From NCBI RefSeq assembly GCF_030867145.1, contig NC_134415.1:13680417-13744416 (forward strand): a stretch of DNA of 64,000 nt. Direction: 5' to 3'. Below the pieces are notes generated by a model. That model was not told the origin of the DNA and ran no database searches. It saw only the letters and a program-made list of their open reading frames with translations. Below are positions 1 through 42,678 of the stretch, one piece after another. A program made the translations under genes and the position numbers. Origin of the DNA: Opisthocomus hoazin. Taxonomy: Eukaryota; Chordata; Aves; Opisthocomiformes; Opisthocomidae. Position 1 is the stretch's first letter; each line of letters begins with the position of its first letter.

Positions 1-1020
1 TATTTTTGATTGAGCCATGCACTGACAAATACATGTAACAGTTTAAAGGTATTTTTTCACAAGGGTAATCGTAAACTCAGAATCTATCATTTTGTCACTA
101 TCATTAGGGTATTTATTACCCTCCCAGATGCATAATTTTCTGTTTATTCATATACAATCTTTCACTTTTTGTCATAGTTTCAATTTTTCATAGCAGTCTT
201 CCATAGGTTCATGTCAAGTTTATGAAGTTTCTGGGCAATTATTTACAATCGATCAACTTTAAAAAAACCCAAACAGAAAACAATGCACAAAAAAACCCCC
301 AGCCTATTCCGTAAAACTCACTATCATTAACAAATTTTGTCAGCCACTGCTTCAAATTGTTATCAACCATCCTTTCCAGGATTCCAGTGCTGAACTCATT
401 TCACCGTGAAAATTCACCATTTACTTCTACTTTGTCTATATCTTCCAATCAGTTCCTCATCCATAGAAAGGCTTTTCCTTTCATCCCACAGCAACCGACT
501 GTCTTTAAAAGCCTTTAGTGAAGGGTTGTGCCACAAACCTTCTGGAAATTTAAACAGGCCCTGCCATCTGGATTCCTGTTTATGTGTGCTCGCTGACTCC
601 TTCAGTGAACTCCAAGAGACTTGCAAGCCCTGACAAAAGTGGTGTTAACTCCTCCCAAGTATGTCATTTATCCAAATGCTCACTATCCTGGATGATAATA
701 ATTTCTGCTGAATTCCAGGCATAGTCATCAGATGTACTGGGCTGTTCCCTGAACATCTCTATATTCCTTAGAAAAAGAAATTAGCATCCATTAGTTACTT
801 TCCAGTTCAATTTTAAGCAGATTATACAGCAGAGCTGGCAGTTCAGCTTTTTCCCCCCTGAGGTTTTAATATGTTCAGCTGAATAGCCAGTTTGACCGTG
901 GCAGTTTGATACTGTTATGGTTTTTTCCTATATGTTCCCCAGCCTCTCCTATCAATGTTCCAATTCCAGTCCTGTAACGAGTCCCCATAAAGAACAGCTC
1001 CTTCCACAGTGAAGAAAGAT

Positions 1021-1062
1021 TGAAAAAAAAAAAAAAGAAAGAAAGAAAGAAAGAAAAAAAAC
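1021..1062. repeat. poly-A/(GAAA)n microsatellite
   Basis: An A run of about 14 is followed by repeated GAAA units and a second A run. It is simple-sequence DNA in a DPY30 intron. Confidence 0.85.
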
Positions 1063-1437
1063 CACCCCAGTTTGTCTGTAAGACAAGTATCCAGTCTGTA
1101 AGTGTGGGGTATCCACCTCAGGCAGAGTTTTACAATCAGTCTGCAGCAGAACTCCCACAGATGGCCACTGAAGACCTGCACACCGCTCAGGCACACGCAC
1201 AGGGTCTACCTTCCTGGGTGCTCTTAGACCTATTTAGCTGTCTGTACAATGCAGTCCAAATTCACCGCTCCTTTTGAGGTTAAGACACTGCTGATGGTTG
1301 TTCTGGCTGTAGGTACTGCGATGTAATTACGGTCATCCATACCACTTGGGATAATGTTATTTCAGCAAAACTGAGAAATGGTTACAGGCCGTATGACTCG
1401 CCAATAGTTCGGATATGCCAAAAGGCGAGAAGTTAAT

Positions 1438-1683
1438 TTGGTAATGGCTTTAAAGTGAAAGAGGGTAGATTTACATTAGATATAAGGAAGAAATTCTTCA
1501 CCATGAGGGTGGTGAGGCACTGGCACAGGTTGCCCAGAGAAGCTGTGACTGCCCCCTCCCTGGCAGTGTTCAAGGCCAGGCTGGACAGGGCTTTGAGCAA
1601 CGTGGTCTGGTGGAAGGTGTCCCTGCCCATGGAGATGATCTTTAAGGTCACTTCCAACCCAAACCATTCCATGATTCTATGAA
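1438..1683 (+). mobile_element. CR1 LINE fragment, 3' end only
   Basis: The plus-strand translation from 1455 carries the CR1 ORF2 C-terminal signature (LDIRKKFF, then VVRHWHRLPREAV, then APSLAVFKARLD). The fragment ends in the CR1 3' UTR with a CCATGATTCTATGA tail. It is severely 5'-truncated and diverged from the young copy at 51.6-56.1 kb, so it belongs to an older CR1 subfamily. It is antisense to DPY30. Confidence 0.88.
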
Positions 1684-2292
1684 TTTGGATAAGATGAACA
1701 ACTGTTTGCTATTACTGAAGAATACCCTTCTACATTGACTGATAAGGATTTGGGGCCCCTTGACAACACAACCTTTACTCAAAGGATAAACCATCTGTTT
1801 GCTTCATACTGTGTTGACAGTGCAGGGTCAGCCTCATCCTTCAGAAAGTGTTTTAATCTAAGACAAAGATGCATGTCAGGCCCAATTTGTCTGTCTGTCT
1901 TTCTTTTAAATGGCAAGCAGAATTCTACAATTCCACACTATAAAAATCTTGTTCAAACCTAGAATAACTTCTTGCCTTGCTTCTATAAGGTGAATTATGT
2001 GATAAATTTAATTAAAAAAATATATTTTTCCCTCCAAAACCTTTGCAATAGCATACCTCATTGGAAGATCACAAATTCAACAAACAACTCCTATCACACC
2101 ACATGCACCTAAGAGAGGAACACATCCTGCATAGGCAATCATGGTAGTTCATAGGTTCACAAACCTGTTGTAAAGACGTTCTTACAACTAGCAAAACTAC
2201 GTCTGGTGTGCGAGGTCTGAAAAGGTGACATACTAGCCAAGGCTGAGACCTAAGCTTTTGCTAAGAACAGAAGGAACGCTGAAGCATCTTAC

Positions 2293-2435
2293 CTCTCTTT
2301 TGCAAGAACAGCAAGTCCCTGTAGCAAGATAGGTACAACTGTCTGATCCAAGTAGGCACGTGTGGGTAACGACTGAAGATCCACCTTCTGCTTTGATGTT
2401 TTCTCTGCATTTATTTTCTCATTTTCTACTATCCT
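2293..2435 (-). CDS. DPY30: DPY30 third coding exon (DPY30 motif, first part)
   Basis: 143 bases, from an AG acceptor at 2437-2436 to a GTAAG donor starting at 2292. It begins [12 protein letters not shown] and ends LAVLAKER with two bases of a split Arg codon. It carries the start of the DPY30 dimerisation motif, including [17 protein letters not shown]. The final exon must begin with one base completing that codon and lies off the window. Confidence 0.95.
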
Positions 2436-3924
2436 CTGATGTAGGAAAAATCCAAAAGTGAGTAATATTGGTAACAGCACCCACATCTACTTTGAAGTGT
2501 GAGTGCAAACAAAGTACCCATTTCTCTGCAATTCACTGGCAATAACTTCTTTACATCTTGTAAAAAAATTGAAGCACGTAATTTTCCTTGAACAATAATC
2601 TGGTGCAGAGGACCCATCTGTTAAACTCTTATGTTTTTGGGGGGGACAACGTTAGGAAGTCATAAGTTTTCTATAACAGAAGACACCCAATCTCTGTCAT
2701 TGTTAGTTCCGCTTTTGCATTCAGATTTAAATTCTACACCATTGAGACAAGAACGACTACTCACAAGAGTGGCCCCAATTAAATGGTTCCTGTACGCACG
2801 TGCTTCTAACACGAAATGCTAAAAGGGCTAGAAATTCCAGCGAAGTCTGACAAAGGGGACTCTGTTAAAGTCAAGTATTTTAAGACCGTGCTCTATTATA
2901 AAGTACAGATGGATAACTTAAGAGAAGATAGGCAAAATGCTTCCAGGTGCCTTTTGGTCAAAAAGTGCCAAATCACCTAACACCATTAACTGTAGTTAAA
3001 GAAGGATGCCCTGCCACTGTCAGGAAACCAAACGTATTCGACACAACATACACAAATCTACTGATACGGGACCAAAGTATCCAACGTCTTCCAGTTCCGT
3101 AGTGGACACTGAGCCATACGGGCAAGCAGTTATCAGGGAGATGAGTCACAAAAGATGTTTATGAAAAGTTTCTGCAAAAGCCTGGCATAGAGTAGGAGCT
3201 TATAACGGAGGAAGACTGAAGGCTCTTCTTTAAAGAGGAAGAGTAAACAAATGTCATAGGGTTATTATTCTAACCCAGGCTGTTACCAACAGTGGAGAGA
3301 ATGGATTCTGTCCGCTCTTCCTCTGCATAATTAAAGATAGCTTGGATTATTCCAATCCAGTATTTCTATTTACCAGAATATGAAAGGAATCCCTGCCTTT
3401 TGATACTTTGATAGAAATCCCATCAACTCCTCCTATTCCCCTCCCTGTAATAAAGTCTGGCTGGCTTTTTGTGGCATGATATATTAATGGAATATAGCAT
3501 ACTTCCAAAACACCCCACCTCGTTAAAGGGTTCATTATTTACTTCAGCACCATTTAGTATAACGGAAGCAACGCAACAGAAAATACATTAATTAACAGCC
3601 AGTTATGCAAGGGACTGGTACTTGTTGGTTCAGTTTCCATCTAACTTTTTGGGGAATGCTACATTTGCTGAAGTTAAACTCAAGACTCAAACCATTTTTG
3701 CCTTTGATCAGGAGTGTGACTTCCACAGTACTTCACAGAAACAAAATCTTTGTTACCTCTACATTTTCAGTGAGACTGTATTCAGAGTGGGGATTTTCTG
3801 GAACCTGTAAAATGACACACGGTGAGCAAAGTGGAAATGCTCTTTTTATGCGTGCAGCACAACGCATGGAAAACATTTCTTGCAATACCTGCGGCTGTCC
3901 CTCCATAATCTGTTCTGCCTCCAT
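2293..3924 (-). CDS. DPY30: DPY30, histone methyltransferase complex subunit (three of four coding exons; 3' end outside window)
   Basis: DPY30 is the small homodimeric core subunit of the SET1/MLL (COMPASS) H3K4 methyltransferase complexes. It binds ASH2L through its C-terminal dimer domain and acts in the nucleus. Minus-strand coding exons are 3924-3889, 3804-3757 and 2435-2293. They join in frame (12 codons, 16 codons, then 47 codons plus 2 nt) with GT donors and AG acceptors. The translation reads as DPY30: [12 protein letters not shown], then an exon with NPHSEY, then an exon with [14 protein letters not shown] and GLAVLAKER. The last is the start of the conserved DPY30 motif, whose first helix is complete. 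The remaining residues (about 23, starting PPNP in relatives) should sit in one more exon. I looked for it in 1-2292 and did not find it, so it lies beyond the left edge. The gene is head-to-head with SPAST, about 4.9 kb between start codons. Confidence 0.95.
3757..3804 (-). CDS. DPY30: DPY30 second coding exon (codons 13-28)
   Basis: Forty-eight bases, phase 0 at both ends. The acceptor is TTTTACAG and the donor is GTAACA. It encodes [16 protein letters not shown], which matches the acidic linker before the dimerisation domain. The donor has C at +5 in place of the usual G, so it is slightly weak. Confidence 0.93.
3889..3924 (-). CDS. DPY30: DPY30 first coding exon (codons 1-12)
   Basis: ATG at 3924-3922, then 12 codons reading [12 protein letters not shown], closely like the vertebrate DPY30 N-terminus. 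The donor is CAG then GTATTG, with the intron G at 3888. The following intron is only 84 bp. The exon probably extends upstream as 5' UTR to 3960, where a pyrimidine-rich CCCAG acceptor stands. Confidence 0.92.
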
Positions 3925-3960
3925 GATTCAAGAAGTGGAATGTGCTGAACGTGCGATAAT
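3925..3960 (-). other. DPY30: DPY30 probable 5' UTR part of exon 2
   Basis: On the minus strand a pyrimidine-rich tract ends in CCCAG (acceptor AG at 3962-3961), followed by 36 bases to the DPY30 ATG. A matching donor on the same strand, CGG then GTGAGG with GT at 4886-4885, lies inside the CpG island. A non-coding first exon ending at 4887 and an intron of about 0.9 kb spanning the CR1 copy would fit. This is inferred from splice signals only. Confidence 0.45.
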
Positions 3961-4130
3961 CTGGGAAAGCAGTAAGAAAACTGGTCAGCAGGCTAAGGCG
4001 AAGAGAAGCGTTAGCTGACAGATACTGCATCACTTGGTTACTAAGGCACAATCACCAGAGAGCAAACGGAGTTGCTCTGCGCACCCCCCTGCCAAACCTG
4101 TACACACTGTTCCTGCACACAGAATTGAAT

Positions 4131-4620
4131 TATAGAATCATTAAGATTGGGAAAGACCCCTAAGATCATCAAGTCCAACTGTCAAACCAACACCACCATG
4201 CCTGCTAAACCATGTCACAGAGTGCCACATCTACGCATTTTTTGAACACCTCCAGGGATGGGGACTCCACCACTTCCCTGGGCAGCCTGTTCCAATGCCT
4301 GACCACTCTTTCAGTAAAGAATTTTTTCCTAATATCCAATCTAAACCTCCCCTGATGCAACTTGAGGCCATTGCCTCTCATCCTATCACTAGTCACTTGG
4401 GAGAAGAGACCAACACCCCCCTCACCAAAACCTCCTTTCAGGTAGTTATAGAGCTGTAAGGTCTCCCCTCAGCCTCCTCTTCTCCAGACCAAACAGCCCC
4501 AGCTCCCTCAGCTGCTCCTCACAAGACTTGTTCTCCAGACCCCTCCCCAGCCTCGCCGCCCTGCTCTGGACACGCTCCAGCCCCGCACTGTCCTTCTTGT
4601 AGTGAGGGGCCCAGCACCGG
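4131..4620 (-). mobile_element. CR1 LINE fragment, antisense, abutting the DPY30 CpG island
   Basis: Read on the minus strand, this carries CR1 ORF2 C-terminal sequence: [19 protein letters not shown], then RLRGDLTAL, and after a gap [21 protein letters not shown] and [18 protein letters not shown]. It ends at the ATAGAATCAT 3' terminus near 4131. It is 5'-truncated at about 4620, where the CpG island sequence begins without a gap. It is in the same orientation as DPY30, probably within the DPY30 5' UTR intron. Confidence 0.9.
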
Positions 4621-5520
4621 GCACCGCCCTCGGGGCGCGGCCTCGCCGGTGCCGGGCGCAGGGGCGGGAAAAGCGGGACGCGCCTCGCCTCGCGCCGGGA
4701 GCGGGAAACCTGGCTGCCGTCAGCGGGAACCGGAGCCCCAGCCACGGGGCCGGGAGCGCCCGCCGGCAGGCGGGGACACCCGCTGCCTCCCTGCCTCCCT
4801 CCCTCCCTCCCTCCCTCCCTCCCCGCCCGCCGCGCCGGGGCCCCGCGACCCCCCGCCCCGGCCGTGCCCCAACCGCCCGCCCTCACCCGCCGGTGGGTCC
4901 GGGACTCGGCGGGGCACCGAGAGCCTCTCCGCGGCAGCCGCAGCCGCCGGCGCTGTCGTAAATTGTTTTGACGTAAGTGAAACGGTCACCACGCCGCCGG
5001 CCCCCGGCGAACTGCGCCTGCGCAGGTGCGGCCCCGCCCATCCCCGGGAGTCTGCCTGAAGGGAGGGGGAAACGGACCGGAAGCTCCAGCGGCTGGTGAA
5101 TGACGCCATGCCTGGGCGGAGCCTTCTCCCGCCCCAGCCCCCTCCCCATTGGCGGGTGGGCGCGCGGAGGCGGTTCACTGGGCGGTGCGGCTTGCGCAGT
5201 GGTTCTTCAACCGTCGGCGGGCGGCTGAGGGGAGCGCGGCGGTCGGGGGTTGTTTCTGGTCGTGCTCTGTGGTTGGGGCCTTTGGTCAGGGCGGCGGCGT
5301 TGCGCCGCGCGGCTCTGACGGAAGCGCTATTTTTATTTTCTTTTTTGTTTTTTTTTAAGGTAATTTCCCTCACCGAAGCTGAGGCTCCGCCCTGGCCTCC
5401 GCTGGCCGTTTTGAGGCGCAGCCGGGGAGCCTCGGCTAAGGCCGGCTGCGGAGGAGCGGGCAGCTGGCTCCCTGGGCAGGCACCCTGTCGGCGCTGAAGC
5501 GGCCCGGGTGTTTCTGTTCT
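4621..5520. promoter_or_regulatory. CpG island, DPY30 promoter
   Basis: Very GC- and CpG-rich sequence upstream of DPY30 on the minus strand. Visible candidate sites include an NRF1-like TGCGCCTGCGCA (5013-5024), an ATF/CRE-like TGACGTAA (4969-4976) and an inverted CCAAT box (ATTGG, 5148-5152). Their order fits a minus-strand start near 5.0 kb. The long open frames through this region on both strands (for example 4720-5544 minus) are GC-driven and resemble no protein I know. Confidence 0.75.
4785..4824. repeat. (CCTC)n microsatellite
   Basis: About nine consecutive pyrimidine-only CCTC units lie inside the DPY30 CpG island, just beyond the candidate exon 1 donor. On the DPY30 strand this is a purine-rich GGAG repeat. 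Confidence 0.85.
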
Positions 5521-8229
5521 CCAAGCAAGGCTTTCCAAAAGCACCGGCCCTTGAAGGTTCTCTGGTGCAGAAACCTACCGAGAATGAATGCAGTTTGGCA
5601 TCTGAGGGGCACGCGGTGACGCTTGTGTGAAATAACTTCGGTGAAACTAAGTTTCAACTGAAAAAGGGGTTTTGTTTGTGAAATAACCTTTCAGAGCTGT
5701 GTAGGCTACCTTTCACAGAACAGTGTTGGCTGCTACTTTTGCCCAGTTGTCTCTCTAGTAAGAAAAATGCAGCTGCTCAGCTTTCTCTAGGTATCAGCTT
5801 TAACCATGCTGTCTTTAACTGAAGTTATGAAGAAATAGAAAATCCACTACTGCTTTAGTTTTACAAATTGCACTGGTATTTGAATATCTGTGCCTGATTT
5901 ATTTGTTGTTTGTTTTTTTTTTTTTCCTTTAGGAATTAAATTTTGTATCAGGTAATGTGGTTTGTGCTAATAAAAAGGCCTTTAGAACCTTTTTATTTTT
6001 GGCTTGAGAAAGCAGCTACATTCCTGTAGGGTTTTTTTTTTTTTTTTCCATAAAATAAACTACTTTTATTGTTTTACAACAATGGGTCTGTTCCTTTTTC
6101 TGCCTCCTTGCTACATGTGAATGATCTAGCTGATGCTCTTGAAAGATCAGCGATGTGGAGAACTAACACAAAACACCACGTTCTCATTAGATTATGCTCT
6201 GATGTACTAATCTAATTCTTAATGGTAACAAGTGTGTTTACATCAGAGAATCTGAAATGGCGTTTACAGAACTGACAGTGTTACCAGTGTGATAAGCGGG
6301 CTTAAAAATGGCGGTGCCATCAGTCACAGGTTGATACCCAACTGAAAAAGACTTGGAATTGCAGCAGAACCGCACGCTGTCTCTGTGTCAATTTGAGTAC
6401 CTGCTGCTGGTAAACTTAGCTGGTGTAAGGAGGCTAGGTGAAAACATAGAAGGCAAAAGCCTGGGATTTTTTTCTAAAACTTAAACAAAACAGGAATACA
6501 AATAAATTTTTAAAGTGAACAGGTGAGGGTGAAGAGGTGTAAATTGTTCATCACTTTTTGAGGCTCTCTTCCCATTTTTCATCATGTTATAGCAATGACA
6601 TGCTAGAGAATTACATTTTGAATACCTGAATTTGTTGTAGCAATGGCTACCAAGGGGGAAAAAATCCATTACCACTAGCCCCTCATCTCTCCATTTATAC
6701 ATTCTCTATTATATTTCTCTATTATTTTCAGGTTTTTGCAATGATGTCATGTTGGGAGTGACAAAAGGTTTCAGAACGTGGCCTTTTGTGCAATGGTAAG
6801 TTGTGGTGTCAGGGCAGTCGCACCTTTCTAATTGCTATGATTGTGGAGCTTGTCTGCTGCCATTCCAAAACCTTTCACCAAGATGCCACGTTATGCCTCC
6901 TGTATTTTATGAGTCCTCAATCTTCAGGACGAAGGCAAATAAGGTGGATGGGCTGATCTAGCAGTTGCCCACTCCAGAAAACACGAGGTTTTTACTTCTT
7001 CCCCCACCCTTGCTGATCCACGACATCTCACTAAACCAGCAGAAAGCCATCCATTGCTCTGATTTTTTTTTAACTACATTAATTTTATGCCAGATTATTA
7101 ATTAGAATAGTTCACAGACAGGTCGCAATGAATCCTAGAGACAGCTTAATATAGGAGGGTGGGGTGAGTCAACCTGCAGATCACTAAAAGATTTAACAGC
7201 CACAATAGTGAACCCATTCTGCAGGTTCTCACTAAAAGCGTTATCGTTTGCTCACAATTTCTGACTGACGTCTACTTCTGATGCTGTGTTTTGGCTTAAC
7301 AAGTTGTTATTCCCCTCAGAGGTGCACTGTTAGCCAGCGCATCTGTCTCTGTTGTATTGCCGTGATATAGTCAAGTGACTTACAAAGGTGTCATTCCAAA
7401 TACTTTAAAAACCACGAATAACTGAATAGACTGAGTAGTCGGGGTTGTTTGAGATTCACTGTCTTCCTACTGTCATTCTATCTGTTCTTTAATTTATTAA
7501 TAACTTTTTTCTTTGCCAGCTTTTCTACAATTTTGCTCAGGAACAGGGTGATAGGTCAGATAGCAGGTGGGTAACGGAGACTGTAGATTGGTAATCTCTT
7601 GTCACGAGGCTTATTTCACTTAACATTTTTGAATGCTACATAGTATTAATGCTGCTTGGAGTTTCTGGAATTGCTTTGGTATTCCAAAATTCATTATATT
7701 TTTATATCACGAAACAAGAGTTTTGTGGGGTGGTGTTTTTTTTTCAGAGGACAGTTAGGTATATTGAAAGAAAAAATTCTATAACGAACTTTTTCCCGTC
7801 ATGAGTGGACTGGAAAATACTTCATGTTATTTTCACAACAGCAGTACATCATCCTTCTTATGAGATACAGAAGAAAAACACTTCATGAGCCCTGCGGCAT
7901 TTTTTCTGGCACTGATAGGTTTACTGTCTCTCTCTAATAACGGTTCTAGGTCACGAATAGTTATGTTGCATGTTCACATGTTATTTTATGTGTTAATAAA
8001 ATTCTGTATTTTATCCAGTGAGAAAAGTAACACTCGGTTCTGTCGTTAAAAGAGAAACACTCTCCTCGGTCATTTAAGAAAAACGCCACACGTTACCGGG
8101 GGGGTTTCTGCACAAGAAGTTAACTGTACGTGCCATAAGCAAACAAGAAAAAAGCCGGCAGTTTTACAGTAATTTAGGAAAAGCCAATAACGCACGTGGG
8201 ACAGCGGCGGTTTCAGTTTGGCCTACCCC
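5521..8229. other. intergenic region between the DPY30 and SPAST CpG islands
   Basis: About 2.7 kb of AT-rich sequence with no recognisable coding exon or complete repeat. It has T-rich tracts near 5912 and 6032 and two AATAAA motifs (5969-5974 and 6054-6059) on the plus strand. These could end a short divergent transcript from the DPY30 island, but nothing coding is visible. Confidence 0.6.
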
Positions 8230-8583
8230 TTTGATTAACACCCCCCCCCCCCAATTTCTTGCCGTGAGGGGGGAGCCGGCGGGCGCGCTGCGTTCCCTCG
8301 CGTATCCCCCGGGCAGCGCGGAGGGAGCACCCGTCACCTCCCGGTCCTCGGAGCTCCCTCTGCCCAACACCCGGGGCGTGCGAGGGAGCGCGGCCAGCAC
8401 CCCCCAGCCTCGCGCGGTGAGCGGCCCGGGGCAGCGCCAATCCCTGCGGCCGGCAGCTCCCCTCGGCACCATTCGCTTGGTTGAATGAACCCCCGCCTTC
8501 CCGTCCGGCGCCCAGCGAAACGCCCGGCGGCCGCGGGTGGGGCCGCCCGGCGCTGACAGGCCGCGAGCGCGGCCCGCCGCGGG

Positions 8584-8601
8584 GCACGCCGGGGGTTGTA
8601 G
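8584..8601 (+). promoter_or_regulatory. ZNF143/SBS-like site, copy 1
   Basis: GCACGCCGGGGGTTGTAG resembles the inverse of the ZNF143/THAP11 element (ACTACAATTCCCAGCATGC class), with a few substitutions. It lies 270 bp before the SPAST ATG. Binding is inferred from motif likeness only. Confidence 0.55.
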
Positions 8602-8652
8602 GCGTCCCGCCGCGCCGTTCCCGCCTCCCGGTGTCGCAGCCGCCGCCGCGGG

Positions 8653-8670
8653 GCACGCCGGGAGTTGTAG
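8653..8670 (+). promoter_or_regulatory. ZNF143/SBS-like site, copy 2
   Basis: GCACGCCGGGAGTTGTAG lies exactly 69 bp after copy 1. It is closer to the known element because it has GGGAGTTGTAG where copy 1 has GGGGGTTGTAG. Confidence 0.6.
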
Positions 8671-8803
8671 GCGTCCCGCCGCGCCATTCCCGCCTCCCAT
8701 TGTCGCTGCCGCCGCCGCGGCGCCCCCACAAGCGCGGCGCGGGGGCGAGGCCGGCCGCGCGCTCCTCCCCCCGGGGCCGCGCGGAAGGGGCGTCGCCGCC
8801 GCC

Positions 8804-8853
8804 ATGGCCGGTTGTTGTCAGTCGCTGGCAGCGGGTTATGGCGACGGCGGTGA

Positions 8854-8857
<4 letters not shown>
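8804..8857 (+). promoter_or_regulatory. upstream ORF (17 codons) ending on the SPAST start codon
   Basis: GCCGCCATGG is a near-ideal initiation context at 8804. The frame runs 17 codons ([17 protein letters not shown]) and stops at TGA 8855-8857, which overlaps the SPAST ATG (8854-8856) as ATGA. If the mRNA starts upstream of 8804, this uORF should limit or couple initiation at the main AUG. Confidence 0.6.
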
Positions 8858-41980
<33,123 letters not shown>

Positions 41981-42678
41981 AACGCTACTTGAAGGGAAAC
42001 AAAGTGCTGCCGAAGGAGCAATTGGGGCAGACTGCTGGAAAGCAGCCAGAGTTTACAGGACTTTACAGATCTTTAAGTATCTGCATTAAAACTTGAGATT
42101 AAGAAAAATTATACAATGTGAAATGTTGCTCATGAAAGCCTCCTTGCCATTTAGTGAGGATTTACACACTGTAAGTAAGAGCACAACAGGACTTGAGATA
42201 AGATTCCTAGCAATCTGATTATGGTTTGAACAGTAATGTTTGTATTTTGTTTCATCTACAAGGCTCTGATGATATTGATCATTGGAAAACCTTTTCCCTA
42301 TGTCGTGTGTGTGTGGTTTTTTTGTTTTTAATTTTTGCCATGACATTGATGTCTGGCTTTCTTCCTTATAACTACTAACTTACAATGGGAGGTTTGTAAG
42401 CTTTGGTTCAGTTTTTGACTTTTTTTATCCTTAATGTGCCAAATAAAACAATTTCCCTATGCAGAGAGGAAGAACAGCATTTGGGAATTATGGTTATTAA
42501 AAAGTAAAAAGCAGCTGGTCTGTTATTATTTGTCTTTTGTTTAGTTGTAATGTGACTATATTGTTAACAGCACAGTTTTAAAGAAGACCTTTGATAGCAG
42601 AACAGCAAAAAAACCCCCAACCCTATAAAACCAATTCAAACTGTCTTTTTTTTTAAAAAAAATAAATTACTAAATAAA
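41981..42678 (+). other. SPAST: SPAST 3' UTR with candidate poly(A) signals
   Basis: Non-coding sequence after the stop. AATAAA occurs at 42442-42447, 42661-42666 and 42673-42678, giving possible 3' UTRs of roughly 0.5 to 0.7 kb. Longer forms using later signals cannot be excluded. Confidence 0.5.

Larger units (their letters stand above)
1..2292 (-). other. DPY30 last intron (partial)
   Basis: This stretch lies between the third DPY30 coding exon and the missing last exon. It holds a short A/GAAA-rich microsatellite and one CR1 fragment, described separately. The small open frames have no recognisable protein content and are broken by repeats. Confidence 0.7.
8574..8711. repeat. tandem duplication of a 69-bp promoter block
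   Basis: Unit 1 is 8574-8642 and unit 2 is 8643-8711. They differ at about five positions. Each unit contains one ZNF143-like GCACGCCGGG(A/G)GTTGTAG site and one TTCCCGCC site. A third unit begins at 8712 with CCGCCGCGG and then diverges. Confidence 0.9.

Noticed and set aside
1-2292. Search for the last DPY30 coding exon
   Set aside because: No reverse-complement match to the expected PPNPIEF region was seen. It must be outside the window.
3605-4018. 137-codon plus-strand frame
   Set aside because: It is the antisense shadow of the first two DPY30 coding exons.
4720-5544. 274-codon minus-strand open frame in the DPY30 CpG island
   Set aside because: Pro/Arg/Gly-rich, GC-driven, spans a CCTC microsatellite and matches no family. 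Long frames occur on both strands here.
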